From assembly GCA_023458415.1 (NCBI GenBank), contig JAEWZO010000026.1:124001-188000 (forward strand): 64,000 bases of DNA. Reading direction: 5' to 3'. Shown piece by piece: positions 41,593 to 51,173 of this stretch (its first letter is position 1; the number at the start of each line of letters is the position of its first letter). This stretch comes from Bacteroidota bacterium (lineage in GTDB: Bacteria > Bacteroidota > Bacteroidia > Flavobacteriales > Weeksellaceae). The notes below the pieces were generated by a model. The model searched no databases and was not told the origin of the DNA. It saw only the letters and a program-made list of their open reading frames with translations. The position numbers were made by a program, and so were the translations under genes.

Positions 41593-44490
41593 ATGAAGAA
41601 AATTTTTACTACGTTGCTTTGTGGTACTATGGCAGCTACGGCGTTCGCGCAGTGGAGTCCCACCACGATGCAGGGTGAAAGATTGCGTCCTTCGACCGAG
41701 GTGAAGCAATTCTACAAACTGGATCTTAATGCAATAAGAGCCCAGTTAGCCGAAGCTCAGGAAACAGGTAAAAACGCAAAACCTGTTGAAATTAAACTTC
41801 CTACTCTGGATGGTAAAATTGAACGTTTTGAAGTATACAGCGCGCCGGTTGTTGTAAAATCTCTTGCAGATAAATATCAACTGGGTTCTTACGTTGGTGT
41901 TGGGATTGATGATCCTTCTAAATATGTAAGATTCAGTGCTTCTCCGGTAGATCTTCAGGCGATGATGTATGTGAATGGTCAATATCATTTTATTGAGCCG
42001 CAGAATCAGGATAAAACTGTTTATGGAGTTTTCCCGAAAAGCAACAGATCCGATTCTGAAAGAGCATTCGAATGTACTACAGGAGAGCCGGTTCTTTCAA
42101 AAGCTCAAATTGACAGGCTTTATGCATCAGGAAATACTTTCAGCAATGATGTAACAAATTTCAGTAAGAATTCTGATAAGAAATTCAGAACGCTTCGTCT
42201 TGCACTTTCTACTACAGGAGAATATACCAATTTCTTCGGTGGTGTAAGTGGAGCTCTTTCTCAGATTAATACTACGCTGACAAGAGTGAACGGTGTTTTC
42301 GAGAAAGATTTGGCAATGAGAGTAATTCTGCAGGATTTCCCAGAGTTGATTTATACGAATGCCTCTACAGACCCTTATACAGGTAACCTGAACGTACAGC
42401 TTCAGCAGACTCTTACCAATACTATCGGAAATGCTGCGTACGATATTGGTCACTTGTTTTCTCAAGGTGGTTCCGGTGGTAACGCAGGATGTATTGGTTG
42501 TGTATGTATAAATCCGACCAGCTCCAGTTCAACAGCTAAAGGGTCAGGATATACTTCGCTTGCAAACCCTACGGGAGATGTTTTCGATATCGATTTTGTT
42601 GCCCATGAAATTGGTCACCAAATTGGAGCCAACCATACATTTTCTCATGGACTTGAAGGAACCGGTATGAACGTTGAACCGGGTTCAGGATCAACGATTA
42701 TGGGATATGCAGGGATTACCAGTGCAAACGTTCAGAATAATTCTGATGCCTATTTCCACCATGTTAGTATCAACCAGATACAGAATAACATGATTCAGAA
42801 GACTTGTGATATTGAAACTGCGACTACAAACAATCCGCCGGTAATTACGCCAATGTCGGACGTAACAATTCCGAAAGGAACTGCATTCGTTTTGACTGCG
42901 GAGGTTTCAGATCCTGAAGGAGATCCGCTTACTTATACTTGGGAGCAGGTAGATAATGCCTCATCTCCGGTAACTAATTCGAACGGAAATAATACAACCG
43001 GAGCATTATTCAGATCTTTGATGCCGAATCAAAGTACAACAAGATATTTCCCTAAACTTTCATCAGTACTTAACGGTCAGCTGAGCGTACAGTCTGATTG
43101 GGAAACTGTTTCGAATGTTGCAAGAGTTACTAACTTCAGAATTACAGTTAGAGATAACAACGCAAACATTGAAGAACAGCAAACACAGAACGCACTGCAG
43201 AAGGTTACTGTACATGCAAATGGACCATTCAAGGTGCTTTCTACAAAAGTATTTAATAACCAGCCTGGTCCGTTCACTTGGGATGTTGTAGGTACAAACG
43301 CTGCGCCTTTTAATGTTGCGAATGTAAAGATTGATTATACAACTAATAATGGTTCTACTTGGACTACAGTTAAAGAATCTACTCCAAATGACGGATCTGA
43401 AGATTTAGATTTTGCAGGTGTTGCTACCAACACTCAGCTTAAAGTGCGTGTTTCTGCATTGGGCAATGTTTTCTATGCAGTTGGTAACGTAACTGTGTCC
43501 GAGATTGTTGCTTGTGACGGTACTGCTCCTGCAGCTTTAGCGGTTAGTAATGTAACAATTGATGGTGCATCGGTAACTTGGGATCCAATCGCAGATGCTA
43601 CATACATTCTTCGTTATAAACTGGTTTCTGCAACTGAATGGACTGAAGTCCCTTTAACGGAAACTAATTACACATTGACTGGTCTTGAGGAAGGTTCTCA
43701 GTACGAAGTACAGGTAGCTTCTGTTTGTACAGGAAATGTTGGTACTTATTCTGCTTCCGTAAACTTTACTACTTTAGGTTTAGATTATTGTACTCTAACC
43801 TCTAGCAACTCTAATGATGAGTATATTTCTAATGTTACTGTAACAGGTGACGGTGCGGGAGTAATGAGTAATGATTCCGGTGCTTCCAACTATACGAGTT
43901 ACGCAGCAGATCCTTCTAAATATGTAACTTTAGTAAGAGGTACTACTAACAATACCATCTCCGTATCTAAAGCTTGGACTGGAACTACTTATAACGAAGC
44001 AATTACTGCATGGATTGACTTTAACAGAGACGGTGTTTATGAAGCTGGTGAAATGGTACTGCAAACAGCTGCTAATAAAGATACTCCTGTAACAGATACA
44101 TTTGAAGTTCCTGCTGACGCTTACGCGGGAGATAAAACGGTAGGTATGAGAGTTGTTTTGAAATTCAGTTCGCCTCAGTTGCAGCCTTGTGGAACTTTCT
44201 CTTATGGAGAGGTTGAAGATTACTCAGTATTAATTAGCCCTACAATGGCAGTTGGTGATAATGTTAAAACAAATGTACAGGTATTCCCTAATCCTGCTGT
44301 AGATGTTCTTAATGTTACTAAAGTTTCTGCTAACGCAACTTATACCATCTACGATATGGCCGGAAAAGCAGTATCTAAAGGTAAAGTTGAAAACGGTAAA
44401 GTACAGGTTTCTTCACTTGTGAAAGGTGTGTACATTATCACAGTTGATAACAATGGTGAAACAAACAGAGTGAAATTCATCAAGAAATAA
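41593..44490 (+). CDS. Secreted reprolysin-like zinc metalloprotease with T9SS sorting domain
   Basis: A 965-residue exported enzyme. A signal peptide (TLLCGTMAATAFAQ) and a propeptide of about 190 residues precede a metzincin catalytic domain with HEIGHQIGANHTFS at about 338-351, three zinc His residues, and a Met-turn-like IMGYAG. Ig-like parts, one fibronectin type III domain (about 640-725), a GEVED domain (AWIDFNRDGVYEAGE) and a type A T9SS C-terminal domain (VFPNPAVDVLNV to KFIKK) follow. It would be secreted by the type IX system and remain at or leave the cell surface. Confidence 0.92.
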   Translation: MKKIFTTLLCGTMAATAFAQWSPTTMQGERLRPSTEVKQFYKLDLNAIRAQLAEAQETGKNAKPVEIKLPTLDGKIERFEVYSAPVVVKSLADKYQLGSYVGVGIDDPSKYVRFSASPVDLQAMMYVNGQYHFIEPQNQDKTVYGVFPKSNRSDSERAFECTTGEPVLSKAQIDRLYASGNTFSNDVTNFSKNSDKKFRTLRLALSTTGEYTNFFGGVSGALSQINTTLTRVNGVFEKDLAMRVILQDFPELIYTNASTDPYTGNLNVQLQQTLTNTIGNAAYDIGHLFSQGGSGGNAGCIGCVCINPTSSSSTAKGSGYTSLANPTGDVFDIDFVAHEIGHQIGANHTFSHGLEGTGMNVEPGSGSTIMGYAGITSANVQNNSDAYFHHVSINQIQNNMIQKTCDIETATTNNPPVITPMSDVTIPKGTAFVLTAEVSDPEGDPLTYTWEQVDNASSPVTNSNGNNTTGALFRSLMPNQSTTRYFPKLSSVLNGQLSVQSDWETVSNVARVTNFRITVRDNNANIEEQQTQNALQKVTVHANGPFKVLSTKVFNNQPGPFTWDVVGTNAAPFNVANVKIDYTTNNGSTWTTVKESTPNDGSEDLDFAGVATNTQLKVRVSALGNVFYAVGNVTVSEIVACDGTAPAALAVSNVTIDGASVTWDPIADATYILRYKLVSATEWTEVPLTETNYTLTGLEEGSQYEVQVASVCTGNVGTYSASVNFTTLGLDYCTLTSSNSNDEYISNVTVTGDGAGVMSNDSGASNYTSYAADPSKYVTLVRGTTNNTISVSKAWTGTTYNEAITAWIDFNRDGVYEAGEMVLQTAANKDTPVTDTFEVPADAYAGDKTVGMRVVLKFSSPQLQPCGTFSYGEVEDYSVLISPTMAVGDNVKTNVQVFPNPAVDVLNVTKVSANATYTIYDMAGKAVSKGKVENGKVQVSSLVKGVYIITVDNNGETNRVKFIKK

Positions 44491-44508
44491 ACTCAGGTTT
44501 ACCAATAA

Positions 44509-44540
44509 AAAAAATCCCCGGAATTTCCGGGGATTTTTAT
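44509..44540. terminator. Bidirectional terminator after the metalloprotease
   Basis: ATCCCCGGA (44514-44522) pairs perfectly with TCCGGGGAT (44526-44534), flanked by A and T runs. It lies between convergent genes. Confidence 0.92.
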
Positions 44541-44557
44541 TTTTTTGATATTATTGA

Positions 44558-45190
44558 TTATTCAGCTTCTTCTATAAGGACGACTGTTTTTTCAGTTTCC
44601 TCCTGAAGTTCGTCAACACCATTGTTGTTGTAAATTACATAATCTGCTAAACGGATTTTGTCTTTCTCCGCCATTTGTTTTTGCATAATGTTCTGAACTT
44701 CGCGGTATGTTTTATCATCACGATCCATCACGCGTTTTATTCTTACATTGTCTTCCGCAGTTACGAGTAAAGATTTGTAGCAATCTTTTTCCAGTCCCAG
44801 TTCAAAAAGCAAAGCGGTTTCTTTAAAAACTAATGCTGTATTCTGTTGTGATACCCAGTTTTCAAAATCTCTTTTAACGGCTGGATGTATCAGAGCGTTG
44901 AGTTTTTGTAGCAGTTCGTCGTTTTCAAAAACCACCGAGGAAACAAATTTTCTGTTGTACGCTCCAGATTCGTCATACGCTTCAGGTCCTAAAAGTTGCT
45001 TGATTTCAGTTTTCAGAAAATCATCTTCATTAACGATTTGCTTTGCGCGGTCATCCGAGTAGTAAACGGGATATCCTAAATCTCTGATAGACTCTGCTAC
45101 AGTGGTTTTTCCAGATCCTATTCCGCCGGTTAAACCAATAATCTTGGGTTCTGGTTCGGGAGTGGGCCTCCCTTCTTCTGTGTTTTCCAT
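44558..45190 (-). CDS. coaE: Dephospho-CoA kinase
   Basis: A 210-residue P-loop kinase that phosphorylates the ribose 3' hydroxyl in the last step of CoA synthesis. IIGLTGGIGSGKTTVAE is the Walker A motif, YYSDDRAKQIV carries the catalytic Asp, IHPAVKRDFE and KETALLFELG are CoaE motifs, and the lid region is VMDRDDKTYREVQ. There is a polar N-terminal extension of about 15 residues (Glu/Pro-rich) before the usual start. It sits 24 bases downstream of the MBL-fold gene. Confidence 0.95.
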   Translation of the reverse strand: MENTEEGRPTPEPEPKIIGLTGGIGSGKTTVAESIRDLGYPVYYSDDRAKQIVNEDDFLKTEIKQLLGPEAYDESGAYNRKFVSSVVFENDELLQKLNALIHPAVKRDFENWVSQQNTALVFKETALLFELGLEKDCYKSLLVTAEDNVRIKRVMDRDDKTYREVQNIMQKQMAEKDKIRLADYVIYNNNGVDELQEETEKTVVLIEEAE

Positions 45191-45214
45191 ATTGTAAAAT
45201 ATTCAGCAAAAATA

Positions 45215-46081
45215 CTAATATCCAAATACTTCATTAAAACTGAAGGTTTCATCCAGTTTCACTCCTTTTTCGGTCATTTTTAGACTGGCCAGTTCGTTAT
45301 GCGCATCGTGTTCAAAGAAAAGCAAATATTCGTTTTCCACACACTGTTTCAAAAATTTTCCTTTTTCCTCCATGGTCAAAAGTGGTCTTGTGTCGTATCC
45401 CATCACATAAACCTGTGGAATATGACCGGCTGTCGCAATAAGATCTGCTGCGAAAACAATTGTTTTTTCCTGATACTGAATTACCGGAAGCATTTGTTTT
45501 TCGGTGTGTCCGTCCACAAAAATCACGTCCATTTTTAAATCTGGAGCGAAACCGTAATTTCCATTCTGTGGAAGAGGAAGAAAGTTGAGTTGACCGCTTT
45601 CCTGCATCGGGAGAATGTTCTCTTTTAGAAAACTTGCCTTTTCTCTCGGATTCGGTTCTGTAGCCCATTTCCAGTGGTTTTCATTGGTCCAAAAAGATGC
45701 ATTTTTGAAGGCAGGTCTGTAGCCGCTTCGGTCGTCATTCCATTCAATGGCACCACCGCAGTGGTCAAAATGAAGGTGAGTCAGGAAAACATCAGTAATA
45801 TCTTCCCGTACAAAACCATATTTCTGAAGATTTTTGTCGAGCGTGTCGTCTCCATAAAGAGAATAGTGGCCGAAAAATTTTTCGTCCTGTTTGTTTCCTA
45901 AACCACAGTCGATAAGAATGAGCTTTTTACCATCCTCCACTAAAAGTGAGCGTGTTCCCAATTCAATAAGATTTTTCTCATCAGCAGGATTCGTTCTTTC
46001 CCAAAGTGTTTTTGGGACAACGCCAAACATTGCTCCGCCGTCCAGTTTAAATTTTCCGCACTGTATAGGGTAAAGTTTCAT
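45215..46081 (-). CDS. MBL-fold metallo-hydrolase
   Basis: A 288-residue metallo-beta-lactamase-fold hydrolase. THLHFDHCGG gives the HxHxDH dinuclear metal site at about residues 101-110. VDGHTEKQMLPV supplies the third-ligand His, and FAADLIATAGHIP and FFEHDAH the later ligands. The layout resembles AHL-lactonase-like proteins, but those are common general hydrolases and the substrate cannot be named. It has no signal peptide and is probably co-transcribed with coaE. Confidence 0.87.
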   Translation of the reverse strand: MKLYPIQCGKFKLDGGAMFGVVPKTLWERTNPADEKNLIELGTRSLLVEDGKKLILIDCGLGNKQDEKFFGHYSLYGDDTLDKNLQKYGFVREDITDVFLTHLHFDHCGGAIEWNDDRSGYRPAFKNASFWTNENHWKWATEPNPREKASFLKENILPMQESGQLNFLPLPQNGNYGFAPDLKMDVIFVDGHTEKQMLPVIQYQEKTIVFAADLIATAGHIPQVYVMGYDTRPLLTMEEKGKFLKQCVENEYLLFFEHDAHNELASLKMTEKGVKLDETFSFNEVFGY

Positions 46082-46116
46082 AAAAATGTATTTTGTATTT
46101 TTTCTTGGTTTTGAAT

Positions 46117-47139
46117 TTAAAAAAGCTCTCCCGGATTTTTAGGTCTCGAAATTTTCAGATGCTTATATGCTTTTTCGGTAACTTCTCTTCCACGAGGCGT
46201 TCTGATGATGAAGCCTTCCTGAATAAGAAATGGCTCATAAACTTCTTCCAGTGTTTCAGGATTTTCGCCCAGTGAAGTTGCCAAAGCAGAAATCCCAACC
46301 GGTTTTGCCTTGAAATTTTCAATCATCACTCTCATAATACGGTTGTCCATGTCATCCAATCCGTATTCATCAACATGCAGGGAGTTCAAGGCAAATTTTG
46401 TGATGTTAATTTCAACTTCTCCATTTCCTTTTATTTCTGCAAAATCGCGCACTCTTCTCAACAAAGCATTGGCTATTCTCGGTGTTCCTCGGCTTCTTCT
46501 GGCAATTTCCAGCGCTGCATCTTCATAAATTTTAACACCCAAAACTCTTGCACTTCGTTCGATAATCATTCCCAAAAGTTCAACTGTATAGTATTCCAGA
46601 CGACTTTGTATCCCGAATCGTGCAAGCATCGGTTTGGTAAGCATTCCGCTTCGTGTTGTTGCTCCAACCAGTGTAAACGGATTTAGTCCAATCTGAACGC
46701 TTCGTGCATTCGGCCCGGTTTCGAGCATGATGTCTATTTTATAATCTTCCATCGCCGAATAGAGATATTCTTCCACAATGGGCGAAAGTCGGTGAATTTC
46801 ATCGATGAAAAGCACGTCGTTTTCTTCAAGATTTGTCAGTAGTCCGGCTAAACTTCCCGGTTTGTCAAGAACCGGACCGGAAGTGATTTTACAGTTCACG
46901 CCCAATTCATTGGCGATGATATGAGCCAAAGTGGTTTTTCCCAATCCGGGCGGGCCGTGAAGCAAAACGTGATCCAGCGCCGAACCTCTTTTTTTTGCCG
47001 CCGCCACAAAAACTTCCAGATTATCCAGCGTTTTTTTTTGCCCTGCAAAATCGTCAAAACTTTGCGGACGTATCTGTTCTTCCTGCAACAGCTCCTCAGA
47101 AGAGAAGTTTTCCTTATCCGGATGTAAAAAATCGGGCAT
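46117..47139 (-). CDS. ruvB: Holliday junction branch migration DNA helicase RuvB
   Basis: A 340-residue AAA+ ATPase that drives branch migration with RuvA. LRPQSFDDFAGQ-type opening (IRPQSFDDFAGQKKTLDNLE), Walker A GPPGLGKTTLAH, Walker B VLFIDEIHRLSP, sensor GATTRSGML and the C-terminal winged helix (EVYEPFLIQEGFIIRTPRGR) are all visible. The length is normal. It has its own -7 box on the minus strand and is divergent from hutI. Confidence 0.97.
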   Translation of the reverse strand: MPDFLHPDKENFSSEELLQEEQIRPQSFDDFAGQKKTLDNLEVFVAAAKKRGSALDHVLLHGPPGLGKTTLAHIIANELGVNCKITSGPVLDKPGSLAGLLTNLEENDVLFIDEIHRLSPIVEEYLYSAMEDYKIDIMLETGPNARSVQIGLNPFTLVGATTRSGMLTKPMLARFGIQSRLEYYTVELLGMIIERSARVLGVKIYEDAALEIARRSRGTPRIANALLRRVRDFAEIKGNGEVEINITKFALNSLHVDEYGLDDMDNRIMRVMIENFKAKPVGISALATSLGENPETLEEVYEPFLIQEGFIIRTPRGREVTEKAYKHLKISRPKNPGELF

Positions 47140-47159
47140 TTTTCTGTTTGATTTACTTT

Positions 47160-47167
47160 CAAAGATA
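47160..47167 (-). promoter_or_regulatory. -7 box TATCTTTG of ruvB
   Basis: The minus-strand match to TAnnTTTG predicts a leader of about 16 bases before the ruvB ATG. Confidence 0.55.
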
Positions 47168-47213
47168 GGATTTTTAGGAAGAAATCTGAAATTGAATTTG
47201 TAATTTCGCTTTC

Positions 47214-48440
47214 ATGAAATTAATAGGTCCATTCAAGCAGATCGTTACTTTATCGAACCTTCCACTTCGCGGCAAACTGGATGATCAACAGCTGGAAATT
47301 GTTGAAAACGGAGGCGTTCTCGTAGACGAAGGTGTGATTCAGCAAGTGGGAGATTATGAATCTCTTGTTTCAAAGGCTACAGAGTTCTTGGAAGTTTCAG
47401 GCGATCAGGTGGCTCTTCCGGCTTTTGTGGATTGCCACACGCATATCTGTTTCGGCGGAAACCGTGCGAATGATTTTTCTATGCGAAATGCGGGGAAAAG
47501 TTATCTTGAAATTGCTGAAGTAGGCGGCGGAATCTGGAGTTCGGTGGAACATACGCGGAAAGCTTCAGAAGAAGAACTTTTGGAAAGTTTATTGCAAAGA
47601 ATTGAGTTTCTGGTGTCCTTGGGAATTACCACCATCGAAATTAAATCCGGTTACGGCTTGAGTGCACGGGAAGAGCTAAAAATGCTTCGTGCAATAAAAC
47701 AAGCACAGGAAAAAGTTGAGGTAACTTTGGTTCCGACTTGTCTCGCCGCACACACCAAACCTAAAGATTTCGAGGAAACTGAAGTGACCTACCTTGATTA
47801 TGTGGTGGAAGAAGTTCTGGCGGAAGTAAAGGAAGAAAACCTGTCGAGAAGAGTTGATATTTTTATTGAGAAGTCTGCTTTTCAGCCGGACGAAAGTAAA
47901 GTCTTTTTAGAAAAGGCAAAAATTTTAGGTTTTGATATTACCGTTCATGCCGATCAATTTACGCCGGGAAGTTCCCGAATTGCCGTTGAGGTAGGCGCGA
48001 AATCTGCGGATCATCTTGAAGCCACGATTGACGAAGATATCAATTATCTTGCTCAGTCGGATACGGTTGCAGTTGCTCTTCCTGGAGCGAGTTTAGGTTT
48101 GGGCGAAAAGTTTACACCAGCAAGAAAACTGCTCGACGCCGGAGCTATTTTGGCTATTGCAAGTGACTGGAATCCGGGCTCTGCGCCGATGGGGAATCTT
48201 ATAACTCAAGCAAGTATTTTGGCGACGTTCGAAAAACTGTCAACAGCCGAAGTTCTTGCGGGTATTACATTTAGGTCTGCCTATGCTTTAGGTTTGGAGG
48301 ACCGCGGAAAAATTGAAGAAGGAATGAAGGCTGACTTCGTTACTTTCGAAACTGATAATTTTCAGAATATTCTCTACAGACAAGGGAGTCTGTTGCCGAA
48401 AAAAGTCTTTGTGAACGGCGACAGGGTCGTTTTGGGATAA
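47214..48440 (+). CDS. hutI: Imidazolonepropionase
   Basis: A 408-residue amidohydrolase-fold enzyme that opens the imidazolone ring in histidine degradation. FVDCHTHICFGGNRANDFSM gives the metal His pair (76 and 78) and substrate-contact residues. EVGGGIWSSVEHTRKA, IEIKSGYGL, HADQFTPG and ASDWNPGSAPMGN are HutI signatures. No other hut gene (hutH, hutU or hutG) is in the window. It is followed after 39 bases by paaB, so it may be read together with the phenylacetate genes. Confidence 0.95.
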   Translation: MKLIGPFKQIVTLSNLPLRGKLDDQQLEIVENGGVLVDEGVIQQVGDYESLVSKATEFLEVSGDQVALPAFVDCHTHICFGGNRANDFSMRNAGKSYLEIAEVGGGIWSSVEHTRKASEEELLESLLQRIEFLVSLGITTIEIKSGYGLSAREELKMLRAIKQAQEKVEVTLVPTCLAAHTKPKDFEETEVTYLDYVVEEVLAEVKEENLSRRVDIFIEKSAFQPDESKVFLEKAKILGFDITVHADQFTPGSSRIAVEVGAKSADHLEATIDEDINYLAQSDTVAVALPGASLGLGEKFTPARKLLDAGAILAIASDWNPGSAPMGNLITQASILATFEKLSTAEVLAGITFRSAYALGLEDRGKIEEGMKADFVTFETDNFQNILYRQGSLLPKKVFVNGDRVVLG

Positions 48441-48479
48441 ATTTTATAATTAGTAACTTACCATCAGAAAAAAAATAAG

Positions 48480-48761
48480 ATGAGTAACCTAGATATGTGG
48501 GAAGTTTTTATACAGACAAAACCGGGTCTGTCCCATAAACACGCAGGAACTGTGCAGGCGGCAACTGCAGAAATGGCTCTGCAGAATGCACGCGACGTTT
48601 ATACAAGAAGAGGGGAAGGGACTTCAATTTGGGTGGTTCCGTCAAAATATATTATCACCAGCGAAGGGATGGATAAAGAAGCATTCTTCGATCCGGCTGA
48701 TGATAAACTTTACCGTCACCCAACGTTCTACCAGATTCCGACCGACGTAAAGAATATGTAA
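48480..48761 (+). CDS. paaB: 1,2-phenylacetyl-CoA epoxidase subunit PaaB
   Basis: A 93-residue small subunit of the phenylacetyl-CoA ring epoxidase. MWEVFIQTKPGLSHKHAGTV and ALQNARDVYTRRGEGTSIW are the PaaB core, and FFDPADDKLYRHPTFY is the conserved end. PaaB bridges the catalytic PaaA/PaaC heterodimers. paaA, which normally precedes paaB, is not found here: the upstream gene is hutI and the gap is 39 bases. Confidence 0.94.
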   Translation: MSNLDMWEVFIQTKPGLSHKHAGTVQAATAEMALQNARDVYTRRGEGTSIWVVPSKYIITSEGMDKEAFFDPADDKLYRHPTFYQIPTDVKNM

Positions 48762-48814
48762 AAATGCAGCAGGCAAGATTAAGTATGGTTTTGCCTGTGG
48801 CTTAAATTCAAAAA

Positions 48815-49555
48815 ATGAAAAACTACATTCTTAAATTAGCTGATGATGCTCTAATGATGGGACAGCGCCTCGCCGAATGGTGCGGTAAAGGACCTTATCT
48901 GGAAGAAGACATTGCGCTAACAAATATTGCTCTGGATTATCTTGGACAAAGCTCCAACTTTTATAAATACGCAGCTCAGCTACAGGGCGAAGGAAAATCT
49001 GAAGACGATTTGGCTTTTCTGCGTTATGAACATGAATATCTGAACGCCCAGTTGGTGGAATTTCCTAACGGAGATTACGCTCAAACTGTTATAAAGGCTT
49101 ATTTCTTTGCAGTTTATCAAAAGTTGTTGTACGAATTTCTATCAGAAAGTGCTGATGAACATTTGGCTGCTTTGGCGCAAAAATCTTTGAAGGAAGTAAA
49201 ATACCACTACACGCATGCTTCAACGTGGCTTAAAGTATTTGCCAACGGGACAGATGAAAGCAAATCGAGAATTAGTGAAGCAGTGGCAAATCTTTGGGAA
49301 TATACCGGTGGTCTGTTTGATGAAGTAGAAGGAGAACAGAACCTGATTGAGCTTAATATAGTTCCTCAATCATCAGAATTGTGGAATCAATGGAAAGAAG
49401 TTGTGGCAAAAGATTTTGCTGCGTACGGAATTTCCTTGCCGGAATCAGATTTCATGCAGAAAGGTAGCAGAAAAGGGATTCATACTGAATATTTCGGTTA
49501 TATCCTTTGCGAACTTCAATACATGCAGCGCGCTTATCCGGGCTGCGAATGGTAA
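48815..49555 (+). CDS. paaC: 1,2-phenylacetyl-CoA epoxidase subunit PaaC
   Basis: A 246-residue ferritin-like subunit that pairs with PaaA as structural partner. LKLADDALMMGQRLAEWCGKGPYLEEDIALTNIALD in the first helices, the RYEHEYLNAQLVE helix and the HYTHASTWLKVFANGTDES stretch are PaaC signatures. The last part, AYGISLPES with EYFGYILCELQYMQR, is also conserved. It is followed after 16 bases by the GH53 gene instead of the expected paaD. Confidence 0.95.
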   Translation: MKNYILKLADDALMMGQRLAEWCGKGPYLEEDIALTNIALDYLGQSSNFYKYAAQLQGEGKSEDDLAFLRYEHEYLNAQLVEFPNGDYAQTVIKAYFFAVYQKLLYEFLSESADEHLAALAQKSLKEVKYHYTHASTWLKVFANGTDESKSRISEAVANLWEYTGGLFDEVEGEQNLIELNIVPQSSELWNQWKEVVAKDFAAYGISLPESDFMQKGSRKGIHTEYFGYILCELQYMQRAYPGCEW

Positions 49556-49571
49556 TAATTAATTTCCGCTA

Positions 49572-50642
49572 ATGAGGCATTTTTTGCTGTCATTCATAAT
49601 GTTTTTCGTGTTTGTCTCCTGTTCCAGGTCTGGAGATGAAGTTCCGAATGTTAAACCTGCGAATTTACTCGAGTTAAAAGGAGCTGATGTTTCTTTTCTA
49701 CCGGAACTACGGGAAAGTGGAATCAATCTCCAAAACTCAAATAATCAAAATCAGGATGTTTTAGGTATTCTAAAATCATCGGGCGTTAATACAGTTCGTC
49801 TTCGCCTTTGGCATACTCCCGAAACACCAACTTCTTCATTGGGAACGGTGAAAAGTATTTCCCAAGAAGCGCGTGCACTGGGGCTTAAGATTTTTATTAC
49901 AGTTCACTATTCTGATACTTGGGCGGATCCCGGAGCTCAGAAAAAGCCTACTGCATGGGAAAACCTAACTTTTAGTGAATTGAAAAATGAATTGTATCAG
50001 TACACGAAAGCAGTGATGCAGGAAATAAATCCGGATTATATTCAGATCGGAAATGAAATCAACAGTGGGTTTTTATTTCCTGAAGGATATTCTTCAAACG
50101 CGTCTCAGTTCACTGAATTACTTAAAGAGGGAGTAAGAGCAGTTCGTGAAACAAATCCCGAAACCGGAATTGCCCTTCACTATGCCGGGTTCGAAGGAGC
50201 AAACCCATTCTTTACTTCATTAAGTAATATTGATTACGACATCATTGGAATCAGTTATTACCCGATTTGGCATGGGAAAAACCTTAATGAGTTAGAAGAA
50301 TCCTTGAATTTACTTTCTAACACTCAGAATAAAAAAATACTGATCGCAGAAACAGCCTATCCGTTTACGTTGGAATGGAACGACAGCACTAACAATATTA
50401 TTGGTCTCAATTCTCAGATTTCACCTGAGTTTTCGGCTTCACCTGCGGGACAACGAGATTTTGTGAATAAAATTAAAAACATAATTTCAGAAACTCCAAA
50501 AGGAATGGGTTTTTGTTATAGGGGCGGCGAATGGGTTTCATATGAAGGAAAATCGGCAACAGATGGCTCATATTGGGAAAATCAGGCATTTTGGGACTTT
50601 CAGAATAAACCTTTACCTGTTTTAGAAACATTTAGAAATTGA
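49572..50642 (+). CDS. GH53 family endo-beta-1,4-galactanase-like lipoprotein
   Basis: A 356-residue lipoprotein (FVFVSC, Cys at 17) with a complete GH53 (beta/alpha)8 domain. GADVSFLPELRESGI, VRLRLWHTP and HYSDTWADPGAQKKPTAW are family landmarks. QIGNEINSG carries the acid/base Glu, and LIAETAYPFT the nucleophile Glu. GH53 enzymes cut beta-1,4-galactan side chains of pectin. Its position between paaC and paaD is unrelated to phenylacetate metabolism, yet its stop overlaps the paaD ATG (TGATG), so it is translationally embedded in the operon. Both catalytic residues look intact. Confidence 0.93.
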   Translation: MRHFLLSFIMFFVFVSCSRSGDEVPNVKPANLLELKGADVSFLPELRESGINLQNSNNQNQDVLGILKSSGVNTVRLRLWHTPETPTSSLGTVKSISQEARALGLKIFITVHYSDTWADPGAQKKPTAWENLTFSELKNELYQYTKAVMQEINPDYIQIGNEINSGFLFPEGYSSNASQFTELLKEGVRAVRETNPETGIALHYAGFEGANPFFTSLSNIDYDIIGISYYPIWHGKNLNELEESLNLLSNTQNKKILIAETAYPFTLEWNDSTNNIIGLNSQISPEFSASPAGQRDFVNKIKNIISETPKGMGFCYRGGEWVSYEGKSATDGSYWENQAFWDFQNKPLPVLETFRN

Positions 50643-51103
50643 TGAACTTACTTGAAATATTGGCACAAATTCCCGATCCCGAAATCCCGGTTATCAATAT
50701 TGTGGAGCTCGGTATTGTTCGTGATGCAAAATTTATTTCTGATGATGAGGTTGAAATCATCATAACACCTACCTATTCTGCCTGTCCGGCGATGTACAAT
50801 ATCGAGGAAGATATCATCAAACTTTTTTCCGAAAAAGGTTTGAAAGCCAAAGTCACCACAGTAATTTCACCTCCTTGGACAACCGACTGGATAACCGATG
50901 AAGCACGGGAAAAACTTCGTCAATACGGAATTACACCGCCGGAAAAAGGTGCTGATCAGAATCATATTGGGACACCAAAACCTTGCCCTAGATGCGGTTC
51001 AGTTAATACAGAACAAATCAGTCGGTTTGGTTCCACACTCTGCAAGGCAAGTTATCAGTGCAAAGACTGTTTGGAACCGTTTGATTATTTTAAATGTCAT
51101 TAA
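50642..51103 (+). CDS. paaD: 1,2-phenylacetyl-CoA epoxidase subunit PaaD
   Basis: A 153-residue protein that matures the iron or iron-sulfur centres of the Paa epoxidase. The N-terminal DUF59/MIP18-type domain shows IPDPEIPVINIVELGIVRD and ITPTYSACPAMYNIEEDI with its conserved Cys. The C-terminal zinc ribbon has CPRCGS and CKDC with further Cys residues. The chosen ATG overlaps the GH53 stop by one base; a TTG at 50639 would add one residue. Its presence without paaA or paaE is odd. Confidence 0.94.
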   Translation: MNLLEILAQIPDPEIPVINIVELGIVRDAKFISDDEVEIIITPTYSACPAMYNIEEDIIKLFSEKGLKAKVTTVISPPWTTDWITDEAREKLRQYGITPPEKGADQNHIGTPKPCPRCGSVNTEQISRFGSTLCKASYQCKDCLEPFDYFKCH

Positions 51104-51173
51104 TAATGGTTTCTATCCAAACCGAGTGATACTCAAACAATAAATGTTTATTTTTCAGAATTAAATTTTCAAT

